The notes: generated by a model from the sequence alone, not told the origin. A DNA stretch of 64,000 nucleotides from Periconia sp. R9002 (GCA_023627715.1 JAMAHW010000038.1:124001-188000); one strand, 5' to 3'; positions 11,184 through 22,899 are shown, counted from the first letter of the stretch. Program-made: numbers and translations.

Positions 11184-12838
11184 ATGCGTTACTCGTATCT
11201 TGCGGTGGCGCTCGGTCAAGCCGCATTTGCGCTCGATTCGCATCAGGGTGAACTGGAGAAAAGGTTAGATAATGGCTTGGGGCTTACACCTGCGATGGGC
11301 TGGAGCAGCTGGGTGAGTCTTGTTCCTCTGATAGTGTCTCACCCTCAGTATAGCTAACCAGGACCATTAGAACGTTGCCCAGTGTGCCTCTGCGTCCGAA
11401 AAGTACGCCCTAGACACAGCCAACAAGTTTGTCTCGCTCGGATTGAAAGATCTAGGGTACTCTTACGTCAACATTGATGATTGCTGGTCTACTAAGTCAA
11501 GAGACTCATCGGGCAATCTCGTCGCCGACCCGAGTAAATGGCCCAATGGGATCAAATCCGTTGCTGACAAGCTCCACGGCATGGGTCTTAAGATGGGATT
11601 GTACGGATGTGCAGGTACTATGACCTGCGCCGGTTACCCCGGTTCATGGGGCCACGAGACCCAAGACGCAAAACTTCTTGCGAGCTGGGGCATCGACTTC
11701 TGGAAGCATGATGCTTGCTACACGCCTTGCACTAACAACCAAAGCCCTCAGACATGCTGGAGCGCGGCTTACAATACTCGTCCTTGGTATGAGACAATGC
11801 GGAACGCTCTCACAAGCGTCAAGTCCACCAAGAACATCATGTTCAATTTGTGCCAATGGGGCCGGGATAGTGTGTGGACGTGGGGAAAAGACGTTGGTAA
11901 CTCGTGGAGAATCGAGGGCGACAACTGGCAGGACTGGGATTCAGTACAACGCATTGGTAGCACTGGCGGCAGGTTGGCCCAGTACTCCGGTCCAGGCGGG
12001 TTCAATGATTTGGACATGTTGGTGAGTGTCTTCCTGCTATAAGACTGCTTTTTGGGAAAATCAATATTGATTGAGACTTCGCAGATTGTGGGAAACAATA
12101 AACTCACAGAAAACCAAGAGCGACTTCACTTTGGTCTTTGGGCAATCACCAAATCGCCCTTGATTCTTGGTAACGATCTAAACAAGATTTCCAGCGCGAG
12201 TCTCGCCATCATCAAGAACAAGGTTCAAGGTCCAGCTGTATAATCTCGTGAAACAACAGCAGTTGACTTCAGACACAGGGAATCATCGATATCAACCAAG
12301 ATCGACTTGGTAAATCTGCGACCACGTTCCAACCCCCTGGCTCTGGGGCTCCTGTTTCCGGAAAAATCCACCCCTACTGGGCTGGACCTTTGAGCGATGG
12401 TGTCGTAGTTGGTCTCGTCGCAATCAACGGTGCAGCCACAATGTCGGTCAACTTCAAAGACGTCCCTGGACTAGGCTCTGGAACGTACAGCTGGAAAGAG
12501 ATGTACAGCGGCAAGACTGGAAGCGGGACGAGTGTTTCCTTCAGTCTTGGTCAGCACGACATGGCTGTTGTTAAAGTTACAAGTGGCGGCTCGCAAACTA
12601 CGCAGCCACCTAGCACCTCTCAGGCGCCTACTAGCACAAGTGCGCCGCCTCAGAGTACGGGAGGCGGAGGCGGTTGTCAAACGGAGAAATACACGCAGTG
12701 CGGAGGCAGCGGTTATACAGGGTGCCAGACTTGTGCTTCGGGAAGCGCTTGCTCGTTCGTGAATGGTAAGTCAGTGTGAAACCCACTTGGTGAATGTTTT
12801 CTGACCATAGCGTAGAATGGTACTCGCAATGTCTATGA
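11184..12838 (+). CDS. Secreted GH27 alpha-galactosidase with C-terminal CBM1 (475 aa, 5 exons)
   Basis: Exons are 11184-11312, 11371-12021, 12085-12222, 12279-12765 and 12816-12838. A signal peptide (MRYSYLAVALGQAAFA) precedes a KR dibasic site and the GH27 barrel start LGLTPAMGWSSW. The predicted nucleophile is D157 (FWKHDACY) and the acid/base D227 (RIEGDN), by analogy with characterised GH27 enzymes. A Thr/Ser/Pro linker (TSQAPTSTSAPP) joins the barrel to a family 1 cellulose-binding module with the pattern YTQCGGSGYTGCQTC, completed by WYSQCL from the 23-nt last exon. Only that exon placement yields the final conserved Cys, which supports the model. The enzyme should release alpha-1,6-galactose from galactomannan and raffinose-type sugars while bound to cellulose. 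The donor of intron 3 (GTTCAA) is weak but frame-consistent. Confidence 0.93.
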
Positions 12839-13684
12839 GGGGCACTGGCGCTCGCCCGCAATGATGAGATAGGGCAGCGATAGGAGGCATCATAGGAGAT
12901 ACTGAAATTACGTTAAAAACTGTACCGAAGCCATGACATGTACCCTTGGCAACTGGTTGAATTGTTTCCGCTTTCTAGTGATCTTGTGCATGATTGGGTA
13001 GGGTTCAGTTACTCACAGTCCAAGCATAGACGCTAGCCAAGTGATTGCTCCATTGCTTGGATCCCAGATCCAGTGAATTTAGCTAGATTGTAAGTCTTCG
13101 TCGAGATAAGAGCGGGTCAGCACCGGAAGACATTAGGTATCTACCTACCTATGTATACGCGGGACGTACGTGTAGACCTCAAACTCGGGAAAGATCAACA
13201 GAGCCGCTAGCGTTTCACGTGACCGGATACCAGCCAATCGGAGCGTGAGTTCTCCGCGTACACCTCACAACACCTCGCAGACGAAACACTGACATATACA
13301 CAGTCTATGTACAATGCTGATACCTCAAAGAGTTTGTATCATTTGAAAATGTTTAAATTTTTACCGAACTGAGGCTTACAATCCGCCGGGTTCCAAACAA
13401 CGCGATGACGAGCTTCCAAGACCCTACCGGTCTTGGACAAACGACTGACCTCCCTACTTAGGCATAGCACCACGAAGCTCTCCTGCAACAACCCTCATCA
13501 ACGACTCTGCGGCTTGGTAAGAAGCGGCTCTGTCAATCCTCGCAGATTCCAGGCTACATAAAGTGGTGGGGGCATTCCGACTGCCTGCGAGATGGATCTC
13601 GTCTTCCTTCTCACCTCTCTCTCAATTATTCTCTGACCCAGGACCACCAATTGCGAAGAAACACTTCTGATACTCTGGGCCGGG
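12839..13684. other. Intergenic spacer, no feature seen
   Basis: About 850 bp between two plus-strand genes. It contains short runs of TACCTACCTA and no coding-quality frame. It presumably holds the GH27 terminator and the promoter of the S33 gene. Confidence 0.45.
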
Positions 13685-15163
13685 ATGTTTGGAGTCGTTA
13701 AAATGCCTTTGCGCATCTCTGCGCTGCTCTCCGCTTTTGTTACGGTTGTGGTTGCTGCCAACCAAACTATTGGTGCCGCTGAGATTGTTAGTCGCAAGTC
13801 GCACATCGTTCCCGGTCCGCTGCGTGTTACCGAGCTCATTTTCAGCGTGCCATTAGACTACAGCAATCCAGGAGGTGAAACTATCAAAATCTTCGGGCGG
13901 TCGGTGTCCAATTACGTGGTCCCTATCGTGCCTTCTGATGATGATGAAGAGGAAGATCCCCTTCCTTATATGGTCTTCCTCGCCGGCGGACCAGGGTTTG
14001 GTAACCCAGAGCCCCAAAATGCCCCTCTCACGAGTACGGCTCTCGAAGAGGGCTACCAGGTCCTGTACCTCGATCACCGTGGCACTGGGTTGAGTACTCC
14101 CGTGTCCACCAACATGCTGCGGCAATTGGGTGACGAAGATGCTCAAGTAGACTACCTCCGACTTATGAGGCAAGACAATACAGTTCGCGACTGTGAGGCC
14201 GTGCGCAAGGCTTTGAATGCGGGTCTATCTGAAAATAAAGCAAAATGGTCCATTTTTGGCCAATCTTATGGAGGATTTGTTTCCCTCAGCTACCTCTCCT
14301 TCCACCCGGAGGGCCTGCGAGAGGTATTTCTTACTGGCGGTCTGGCGCCTGTCGGCAAATCGGCAGAGCAAGTCTACCAGAGCTTATACCCTCGGGTGAT
14401 GAAGCGCAACAAGGCCTACTACAAAAAGTACCCAGAAGATATCGCAAATGTGCGTCAGATCGCTAGCTTCATCGAGTCGCAGGGCGGAAGTATCAATCTC
14501 CCAGCCGGCGGCAAACTTACAGTTCCGCGCCTTATGACCATGGGCATTGACTTCGGCGACGCGAACGGCTTCGCTAACGTCCACGCGACTATCCATAAGA
14601 TGAAAACAGCGCTTGATCAGTTCGGCTTCCTAACCCGCGCATCGCTCACCCCTGTAGAAACTTTCACCACATACGATGATAACATCATTTACGCCATCCT
14701 CCACGAGGCCATCTACACCAACGGCCCCAACGACGTGTCAAACTGGGCCTCGGACCGCGTCGCACGCCAGCAGAACCTCTTTTCATGGCTCTCCTCCAAC
14801 GGCTCCACATCCGCCAACTCCACCGATCCCCTGCTCTTCGCAGGCGAGAACATTTTCCCCTTTTTCTTCGACACCTACCCGGAACTGATCCCACTCAAAG
14901 GCGTCGCGAATAAGCTCGCTGGTATCGACGACTGGACCCCCATCTATGACCAGGTGCAACTCGCTAAAAATGAGGTCCCAGTGTATGCTGTGTCGTATGT
15001 GGATGATTTGTACGTGGATTATGAGTATGCGAAGGATACCGCGGAGCTTTTGGGCAACGTGAAGACGTGGGAGACGAATGGCATTATGCACTCTGGGCTA
15101 AGGACGAATACGGAGGAGGTATTGACTAAGATTTTTGAATTAAGAAATGATGTCATGGACTGA
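13685..15163 (+). CDS. Alpha/beta hydrolase, peptidase S33 (proline iminopeptidase-like), 492 aa
   Basis: A single-exon gene. The first ATG (13685) is followed at codon 7 by a second one (13703), which gives a cleaner signal-like peptide (MPLRISALLSAFVTVVVA); the shorter start may be the true one. The oxyanion region FLAGGPGFGNPE and the strand YLDHRGTGLSTP are diagnostic of prolyl iminopeptidase-type S33 hydrolases. The nucleophile is S194 in FGQSYGGF. Candidate acid and base residues are the Asp cluster in YVDDLYVDYEYA and the His in MHSGL near the C-terminus. The family removes N-terminal proline or related residues from peptides; fungal members also act on other acyl substrates. If the signal peptide is functional the enzyme is secreted or vacuolar. 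No adjacent gene suggests a pathway. Confidence 0.87.
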   Translation: MFGVVKMPLRISALLSAFVTVVVAANQTIGAAEIVSRKSHIVPGPLRVTELIFSVPLDYSNPGGETIKIFGRSVSNYVVPIVPSDDDEEEDPLPYMVFLAGGPGFGNPEPQNAPLTSTALEEGYQVLYLDHRGTGLSTPVSTNMLRQLGDEDAQVDYLRLMRQDNTVRDCEAVRKALNAGLSENKAKWSIFGQSYGGFVSLSYLSFHPEGLREVFLTGGLAPVGKSAEQVYQSLYPRVMKRNKAYYKKYPEDIANVRQIASFIESQGGSINLPAGGKLTVPRLMTMGIDFGDANGFANVHATIHKMKTALDQFGFLTRASLTPVETFTTYDDNIIYAILHEAIYTNGPNDVSNWASDRVARQQNLFSWLSSNGSTSANSTDPLLFAGENIFPFFFDTYPELIPLKGVANKLAGIDDWTPIYDQVQLAKNEVPVYAVSYVDDLYVDYEYAKDTAELLGNVKTWETNGIMHSGLRTNTEEVLTKIFELRNDVMD

Positions 15164-15203
15164 GTACGTCCCGTCTAAATTTTCTTCTGGAAGAATGAAT
15201 ACG

Positions 15204-15300
15204 TGCGATGTAAAGGTCTCGGGTTTTATGTGCAAGTGAAGGGCATACGTAATTATATCCTGTGTGCTGTTCTATTAGATTACAAAAAGTGACTGGTCGA
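15204..15300 (+). repeat. First copy of a ~95-bp direct repeat
   Basis: It begins ATACGTGCGATGTAAAGG and aligns over about 95 bp with 15674-15770. By eye identity is around 75 percent, and transitions predominate. Confidence 0.75.
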
Positions 15301-15570
15301 CCAATTGTCTCTCACGTTCTACGCATTCCCCAGTTGCAGTAAAATGCAGTATTTATGCCCAAGATATAACATATATCTTTGATTGCCTGGTCTCCTATAT
15401 CCTCGTAATCGGATGACATTAAAATTAGAACGGGCAACACAGCAGACGCCGGTTGCAACCTGTTAAAAAAGAAGAACGCAAACCCAGCTACCGTGGGTTA
15501 TTTTTTAAGAAATTAGGTCATGTACTAAGTTTATACTGTGTACATTATCATTCAAATGAACGAATACATA

Positions 15571-15674
15571 TTGCGGATACAAAGTTGGTCAAATATAACT
15601 AGGGTGGTTACGGCACACCATGATGACTAGTGTCTCGATAACGAATGACTCTGTACTTATGATAGTTCAACATA
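15571..15674 (+). repeat. Dispersed short repeat, copy A (core deleted)
   Basis: It shares TTGCGGATACAAAGTTGG at its left end and CTCTGTAC plus AGTTCAACAT at its right end with copies B and E, but lacks the central CACGTGG block. It abuts the second copy of the 95-bp repeat. Confidence 0.7.
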
Positions 15675-15770
15675 CGTGCAATGTAAAGGTCTCGGACTTC
15701 ATGCGTGGGTGAAAGGCATGCATAATTATATTCTATGTGCTGTTTTGCTAAGTTGCAGAAAGTGCCTGAC
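15674..15770 (+). repeat. Second copy of the ~95-bp direct repeat
   Basis: It begins ATACGTGCAATGTAAAGG and is the partner of the copy at 15204, 470 bp downstream in the same orientation. Confidence 0.75.
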
Positions 15771-16019
15771 CCACATCGGTAAACATGAGATCAGTCTTTC
15801 CCCTGCCTGTACTTTTGATGGAACTTCCTCGTGGCTACTGAATTCCTTGATACCCATTATGACAGGGAGCTATAGCTCAAATCTGTTGCTAACACCTAAG
15901 ACCTTGATGCAGCTGACAGCTCATGGCCCTTAAATAGGAAGACATGCTGCGGAGCTATTAGGTTGTTCTAGTGTACTCCCCTTCCTCGTAGTCACTGAAT
16001 TCCTCGGTAATCTCCACCT

Positions 16020-16200
16020 AGGCATCTTCCTAGGTGTCAGCTGGTTCCACCCTCGCACTAATTCCCTATAAATGTGGGATCTGAGAAAGCAGACCATCTG
16101 CCTGACGTGGACATCTTCCTGGGTGTTAGCTGGCTCCATATTTACACTAGCTCCCCATAACTGTAGGATCTGAGAAAGTAGACCATCTGCCTAGCTGTCT
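16020..16200 (+). repeat. Tandem ~85-bp repeat, two degenerate units
   Basis: Both units contain CATCTTCCT, then AGCTGG, then a shared GGATCTGAGAAAG and AGACCATCTGCCT. A weaker third unit may follow to about 16340 (CTATTAAAAACT recurs). Confidence 0.7.
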
Positions 16201-17012
16201 GAAGCCATTAAAAACTTAGAGCGGATATAGCGGATATATAGGTGAGAGATATCTCTTTACTGAACACATAAAGTGCGATAGATTATCGTAAGCAAACTAT
16301 CTGTCTGGCTATATAACGCTATTAAAAACTCAAGGTAGGTATGAAGGTAAGAGACAGTTTTTTTTCGTAAACAAATAAAACGCGGGGTATAAGTTTTCAG
16401 TGTTGCTGAGGTCTCCACGCAACTTCTATTTAAACGCTAGAACCATCATTAAGAGTGACACGCTCGGGGTACAAATCTGCATCTGTTTCTAAAACCTAAG
16501 ATGTCAGGCGTTGGTGGTGCATTTGTTGGGGTCAGTGGTCGATATCTTCCTTTGTTCCGCGTTTCTCACTGAGTGCGCAGCAGGGATCTGTCTTGTGAGA
16601 AGCATTGGGTGGTACAGTGAACTCTCGGTTGCCGCCACATCAATGGATCTGGACTAGGGACCTAGGTATGTGCCAAGTGTGGGTGAATACAATGGGGAAA
16701 TCGGAACATGGGATATATCACAACATGGTCGTAGCCCAAGAAAGAATGGCAGACGAAGTATTTGTAAACGACAAATCATCCCTTGCTCTCTTTCTTCACC
16801 TTTTATTGTTTAAGCCATTACAAGGGATTCACTCGAAGCAAACCTGAACAGTAGGTTCCTAAGGACAACCAGTGTTAAGCTTGTAATATGACTAAATACA
16901 GGCATGATATGTATCCTTGTATTCTGTGTTCCAGTCTAAACTAAGTTTCTGATTCTGGTCCCTACCTGTTCTTTGGAAAGCGTTGGTGTTTGTACCAACG
17001 AAATGCGATGAT

Positions 17013-19892
17013 CTAAACAAGGCCATGGGTTTTTGCAGAAGCGCGGATTGATGGGCCATAAAGACTAGTGAATTCCTCCAAAGCTTTCATATCCGCTGGC
17101 GAAATACTTGGTCGAATCCTGTCAAGCGCTCGCGCAAAATGTTTGTTGGTGAGGCGTATCTTGGGTGAGGCATCTTCAGTGTAAGATGCCGTGTCTAATT
17201 CGGCAGCCCAGGCAAGCGCTGCCTGCGTACACAGACTGTTCAGATCCGATCCCGAGAATCCAGAGGTGGCGGCAACGAGACGGTCGATCTTGACCTTTTT
17301 GTCGATGTCGTCTTCATGGAGGAACAACCGAAGGATGCTACCGCGCGCCAGTTCATTTGGAACGTCGAAGGGGATTTTTTGGGGTAAGCGCCGCAGAAAG
17401 GCACTGTCGAGGTCCATCGGTCGGTTTGTAGCGGTTAAAACGAACGGAGCTCTATCGTCCTGTGTCAAGCCATCCATTTGTTGCAGAAATTCAGTGAGTT
17501 GCGTGCGTTCCCAGGACTTATCGTTTGCAGCGCGGCGGTAGACTGGAAATTACGTAAAAAGTCAGCTCTATCCAACAAAAATTATCTCGATGATGGTACC
17601 AAATCATACCACCGAACTATGCAGTGTCTCGAAGCTGTGTTGCGCGAGGGTTATACGTACAGAGAGCATCTACCTCGTCCATGAACAAGATGCAGGGTGA
17701 AATTTTTCGAGATAGAGAAAAGGCCGCTCTGATAATTTGCTCCGATTTTCCGATTGCGTCGCGAACGATGGCGGAACCAGTGAGAGCGAGCATGTTGAAC
17801 CCCATGCTTTTTGCAATCGCTCTTGCAAGTAGTGTCTTTCCCGTCCCTGGAGGCCCGTAGAGCAAAGCTCCCTTGATTCTAATATGGGAAGAGAGCAATT
17901 TTGAACTAGCCTGTGGTCGGAGCTTGGAAAGAGAGACAAGAGTTTTGACAGTCGTCAAAACGTCTTCGTCCAAAACGACATCATCAAAATCATTATCAAG
18001 CGAAGCTACCAATCTTCCAGATTAGCGGCCTGTGACTAGCAATATTGTGGGGCATGGTTTTACCACCTACCGGGGTTAACGAGACAATCCAAGAGTTCGA
18101 TTTCATCGCCGGTAGCTTGTCGCTTGATGTCATCTATTTTGTCTTTCCATGCCTTGTTTGCTCGGGCGGCTTCGTCATCCTCGGGCTCATCTTCGTCAGA
18201 ACTGTCTTCACCGGATTCACTTCCTTCTGTCTGTGCTTCGTTGGGGTCATCATTCTCCGCTTGCTCTTCAACACGCTCTTGTTCAACCTGCTCTTCCTCA
18301 GCTTGCTCCTCAGCTTGCTCCTCAGCTTGCCCCTCAGCTTGCCCTTCGTTAGCTTCACGCTCTTTGACATCGCGCTCTTCGGCCTCATCTTCTGTGCTGC
18401 CTTCTCTGTCCCCGTCTTCCCTGCCGTTGTCTTCCTCGGCACCATTTTCTTCGACGCCATCTTCCGAGGTTTCCTTCTTGACCTCCTCTTCCTCCTGTGA
18501 ACAAGCATCGTCATGTGGGGCCTTTCCATCAGAATCTTTGATTTCGTCGACGCCCTTGATCCGGAAAATTATAGTCTTGATTTCGTCAAGGTCGACGATC
18601 CGTTTCCTAGAGCACCTGCCCACAATCCGAGCAAAGGCAGCATCACCCTCATCGCTGCGCAGAATTTCCAGGAGATATTTCCTTATATCTGAAGGCAATT
18701 CCGTGGACCAGTCATAGTCCCTTTCTAGAAAGCCCTTGGGAGAGGACGGGTACTGTGATAGCCGTGCACGGAGCCTGCGCTTGAAAGACTCAAGTTCGAG
18801 TGCCGTTGTAGTGCTTTGCTGATTGCCTTTGCACATCTCAATCCAGCCTTTTGGGACAGCCAGAGGCTTGAGTACTTTTGATAGCAGGTTTGTCGCTTGC
18901 AGTTTGTTGACTGGGACTGACATTTCGCAAACTCTTCGGGAACAAGTGGACAGACTTGCGCAGCGGCACATCCAACAGTTGCACTCGGCATACATCCAGG
19001 GAATATCAGGATGAGGTTCCTGACCCATCTCATCCCGCTCCGTATGAGCAAAGCCGACAATCAAAATGATGTCTTGACCTGCTCGTCGGCGCTCGTTGAC
19101 AACATCTCGTAGCCTACAAACTACCCGGCGAAACAGCACTGGGTTGTTGAATCGGTTTCCATCACGGAAGTATAAAATGACAGGTGGGGGCTCCTTTTCC
19201 GAAAGCAGTGTGGTCTCTTTTTCCGTCCCTTTGGCTGCATCCAAGGTTTCACAGTCTCTGTCATCCGTATAATCAAGTTTCAGTTCGACAGCATCCAGGA
19301 TGGTTGAAATAGCATCGTGTGTCCGTTGAGTGTTGCTTTGCGTCTCCTTCCGTTCGGTTCTGCTTCCAAAGAAATCCGCAACGCATCCCCACGGTTGCCC
19401 TGACGCACATGCCGAACGAGCGATATCGTTGAAGGTTTCATTTAATGCCAAGATTCCCTGCTTTGCCGCTTCAGTTTCTTGGCCGCAAAAGTCTACGGCG
19501 AGGTCGTCTAGATTGGATGGGTGGAGAGAGACGAGTGAGTATTGGAGGTCTTGAGCCATAAGTTGGACCAGTTCATCCAAAAACTCCATGCCGTATCGGA
19601 TCTTGGTGTACAGTGCGATGCTGCACTTTTGGTCAGGAAGTTGGCGATTTGGGTCCCACGATCGTAACAATGCTGCGGCGTCCAGGAGGTCATCGAAGGT
19701 CTCCGAGGAAATACTAATGCGATCAGAATCGATTTCGTGTGTATCGTCTTTTACAGCGAGCAATGTTTCATCGACGAGTTTGATTTTCGTTTTGATGGAC
19801 TGAAGCTCTTTTAAGCTCTTGATATTGTTTGAAAACCATGCTGGCATCACATATCGATGCTTCTGATCATCAGGTTTTTTCGCGTTCGTCAT
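17013..19892 (-). CDS. AAA+ ATPase, Msp1/ATAD1-like, with long acidic central region (902 aa, 3 exons)
   Basis: Exons on the minus strand are 19892-18067, 18013-17661 and 17542-17013. The AAA module is at roughly residues 620-880: Walker A GPPGTGKT, Walker B ILFMDEVDALF, sensor 1 VLTATNRP and the LRRLP segment with arginine-finger candidates. The ALLYGPPGTGKTLLARAIAK and SPCILFMDE blocks are closest to the Msp1/ATAD1 (meiotic clade) group. The Walker B motif spans the second intron, which supports that join. The first intron needs donor GTGGTA, because the nearby GTAGGT would run into a stop. N-terminal residues 240-330 include PPVILYFRDGNRFNNP and RRRAGQDIILIVGF, which look like a degenerate second AAA-type module. 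A long Glu-rich stretch (EEQAEEQAEEEQVEQE) separates the two. The ATP-driven extraction or unfolding role is inferred from the family; the substrate is unknown. Confidence 0.85.
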
Positions 19893-21410
19893 TTTGCCGT
19901 GTCGAATTGACAACAGAGATATATGATACGAAAAAAGCAAACTGGATAATTTGAAATGGGAAGGAAAGGTATCAATCAAGCCGGGACTATGCCTCGCCTT
20001 TTGTATCATCATTTTCACTTAGTCTTTCAGTATTTCGTAACGGAGAGGAACAGATGGATGCCTAGTCTGCCTAGCGCATTGGCTTCAATGTATCTCGCGA
20101 AACTGACGATGTTTTTTTTGTGGATAATGTCTACCAGTCTGTTCATAGGCCTTCTTATGCCATTGGTCTGGTAATTGCGGCGCACCACGTCTGCCTGGTT
20201 AGGCGAGTCAAAACCTGGCTCTCTCCCTCCATCACCGCGCCGGCAGCCTGGTGTGATATCCATTGAAGTCTCAAAAAGCCAATCCGAGACATCATAGAAA
20301 GGCAGCAAACACGGAAATGCAGTTCCCAAGAGTATTGCATCATTTGGTGGTGATCCTAAGGCGGGACAGAGCAAGGATAAGTGCCAGTACGCTAATCGGG
20401 TTTTGGCCCCATGATGCACTGATTCGTAGTCCACGACGCAACAGCTTTTTTTTAATTCAAGTAGGGATAGCCTTTATTACTACAGTACTATCACATTATC
20501 TAGATCTGATATATTCGCTAAATTCGTAGTAAGACATGACTTCTGGGGCTGGTAACGCGAGTACATCATACCTCAGCGCAGTGTGTATGCATACCCTTGC
20601 TGAGGATGTCTTTGTGAATTTTGTTCATCTCAAAACCGCAAGTAAACTATTCTTATACGATGATATCGTTCATCTTCTTTTATATTAGACATCTTCGTAT
20701 GTGACAGTAGTAGTAAGTAACGATTGCAGTGACGGAATAGTTTCCCAGGTGACCAGTCAACCGGGTGGACTAATAATTAGCCGACTCTACATATGCAGAG
20801 ACTTCTCATCACCTAATGTAATTGTAACTAATGCATCAAGTCACTTGTTGTTTATACCTATATCGCGGATACAAAGTTAGTTAAATGTAACTAGGGCGGT
20901 TACAGTACATGATCAGTGTCTCCATACGCCACGCCACGTGGTATCTCGATAATAAAAACTCTATTTCTAGAGTTCAACATAGATTCGGATCCAGAAATTT
21001 ACTTCTGGCGAATAATTTCGACTGAAAGCCTAAACCTGTATGAATACCGCCCCCTCCCTCTACCTGTTCCTGTCTTTCGTTAACCCCTCTTACTTTTTCA
21101 TTTTGTGGATTTTGTTTTACTAGGGTATCAAACACAGCACTAAGGACACAGTACTAAGGACATAGTAATTTCCTGGCTAAGGAGGTGCACACGGTAAATT
21201 GAGGGACACAAGATGAAGAGGGTTTAGGGTTTGTTGGGAAGGATTCATTATCGAGCCATGGGTTTCGAGCGGAACCGTGGGCAATCTTAGTCACGGTACT
21301 ATTCATAGTATGTATTACATTCAGTTAAAAGAGAGAGATATGAGGGTCCAAGAACTGTTTTCCAAGCCGGTTCGATCATCCATTGGGTATTTCTAGTCGC
21401 GACAGAGACA
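19893..21410. other. Intergenic spacer carrying dispersed repeat copy B
   Basis: About 1.5 kb between two minus-strand genes. Repeat copy B lies at 20862-20980. A 135-codon minus frame (20027-20434) upstream of the ATPase gene has no recognisable family features. No RNA gene was recognised. Confidence 0.55.
20862..20980 (+). repeat. Dispersed short repeat, copy B
   Basis: It has the left end ATCGCGGATACAAAGTTAG, the core CCACGCCACGTGG and the right end GAGTTCAACA. It extends further left in common with copy E (ACCTATATCGCGG). Confidence 0.82.
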
Positions 21411-22656
21411 CTAAGCTTCCGCACTCACTTCCTGAGCTTGTGTAACTACGCTGGAGGATTTCTCTTTTTTCAATTTGTCTTGCAGAGCTTTGTAGTTCCT
21501 GTTCATGGCGTTTCGTGTAAACTCTCCACCGGTAACGAGAGGATACTTTTTCATGGGTCCTTGGATCTTGGCGTCCGTACATGGTTGGTTGAAAAAGGCA
21601 ATGCTGTAGCGCTCACCGTAAAAGTCATTGGGCTCAGAGGGCGCCTTTACTCTGTGGAAAGTGGACTTGAAGCGATCGTCTGACCATGACATGAGTAGAT
21701 CTCCTACGTTGCAGACTAATCGCCGAGTTAGCGTATAGAAGTAAACGCATTTTCACGGGACTCACTTATGGCGTTCTTGTCGGCATCAGGTTCGACCTTA
21801 GTCCAGGCATCTCCATATCCAAATGAAGTCGACACTTCTCGACCCGGGCAAATCTCAAGTCCCGACTGGCCAGCCTTTTGAAAAAGGAGAGTTAGAAAAT
21901 CCCAGTCCGCATGAGCGCCGGCTCGATGAAAGACCTCTCCGGTTGCGTTCGGCAGTTTAGGAGTCTCGAAATAGTGCAACAGCCTGCAGACAGTCTGGGA
22001 CTCGGGTCGGGACACGTCATGAGCCTACTATCTACTTTAGCTACCTAGTAGCAGCTAGCCTTTTTAGCGTTTGGGTAGAGTAGATTACCTTGATGAAATG
22101 ATCATCCTCAAAATTAAGCCCACGAGCGAAACAAATCATCAGCTTTTCACTCACTCCCTGGACCTGATGCATGAAGTCTAGCGCTTCTTGCCGAAATCCA
22201 GGGAGCACTTCTTCGTCAAGCCATCGACCTACGGAAAAGCGTCAGGGACTCTGTGTAGCTGAGAATCTGTAGATAATTGCACGTACCATTCATCCCAGCT
22301 CCAAATTGCATTTGATATGATTCTTTCCGATCAATGGCGCCGGTCGAAGGCCGAATTTGGGCATTTTTCTCCCATCCTGCGTTATGTTGGGGAGAGAATG
22401 GAACTTTGGCCTTGGTGGTGTCATCTTGGGAGAAAAAGCGAGCAGACTGGTCGAATATTCTATCAACGGTCTGACGAGAAATGCCATGGTCTACAATGCA
22501 GAAGAATCCGACGTTCTCTGCTGCATCAACCAGCTCGGCGGTGATTTGATCGAGCCGTGAATCGAAGTCATGAAGGGAGATGGACGGAATCCGACGATCA
22601 ACGTATCTTGTGGGTGCCATTGCGAGAATGTTTAGGTCTTGCTTTTCAGGACTCAT
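21411..22656 (-). CDS. 2OG-Fe(II) oxygenase, isopenicillin N synthase-like (357 aa, 4 exons)
   Basis: Exons are 22656-22287, 22228-22089, 22024-21766 and 21715-21411, with consistent phases. An internal ATG at 22620 (MAPTRYVDRRIP) is an alternative start. The N-terminal DIOX_N region includes PSISLHDFDSRLDQI and VGFFCIVDHGIS. The double-stranded beta-helix has iron ligands H208 and D210 (GAHADWDFLTLLFQ) and H277 (STFHRV), with the R292/S294 pair (GERYSIAFF) for 2OG binding, so all catalytic residues are present. The family includes thymine-7-hydroxylase and many tailoring oxygenases, so oxidation of a small heterocycle is possible but not shown. The gene is divergent from the Zn2Cys6 regulator, sharing a 243-bp promoter with repeated CGG elements, which suggests control by that regulator and membership of the 21.4-29 kb cluster. 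Confidence 0.88.
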
Positions 22657-22899
22657 GTTGAATTAATTCTCATGATCCTTTTATGTGGAGTGTTTTGCTT
22701 TTGTCTGCTACAATTTCGTGGAGAGCTTCGGCCGAAGCTAGGACAATCAAGCCTGTTTCATTGGCCGAAGCATAGGTTCTTGGCATCGGCCGCCGACTCA
22801 CGAGGTCTTCAACCCATTTCACCACAATCATCTCACACATTATCGGCCGCATCTTCATCAAGAAAGATCAAACTGAATTTTTACAGAATCTCCCGACGC
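22657..22899. promoter_or_regulatory. Bidirectional promoter with CGGCCG elements, including a 16-bp perfect palindrome
   Basis: The 243-bp region between the oxygenase and regulator start codons contains AGCTTCGGCCGAAGCT (22724-22739), a perfect 16-bp palindrome. Related sites are TTGGCCGAAG (22761-22770), TCGGCCGCCGA (22786-22796) and TCGGCCGC (22843-22850). Zn2Cys6 proteins bind inverted, everted or direct CGG half-sites, so these are natural candidates for autoregulation and for control of the oxygenase. The function is inferred. Confidence 0.6.

Larger units (their letters stand above)
15164..17012. other. Repeat-rich intergenic region
   Basis: About 1.85 kb without a believable gene. 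It holds two diverged copies of a ~95-bp segment (15204 and 15674), one copy of the dispersed CACGTGG-type repeat (15571-15674, lacking the core), and a tandem ~85-bp repeat from about 16020 to 16200. Differences between copies are largely C/T and G/A transitions, in keeping with RIP decay. The 80-codon frame at 16605-16847 shows no family features. Confidence 0.65.

Noticed and set aside
16605..16847. 80-codon plus-strand frame
   Set aside because: It lies in the repeat-rich spacer and shows no homology-like pattern.
18014..18070. Stronger-looking donor GTAGGT for the first intron of the AAA+ gene
   Set aside because: With any nearby acceptor it leads to an in-frame stop; the GTGGTA donor four bases on gives an open frame.
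18045..18717. Hydrophobic and Ser-rich plus-strand frames of 150-197 codons
   Set aside because: They are antisense shadows of the Glu-rich repeat of the AAA+ ATPase.
20027..20434. 135-codon minus-strand frame upstream of the AAA+ gene
   Set aside because: No family features and low-complexity stretches. No splice signal that would link it to a neighbouring gene was convincing.
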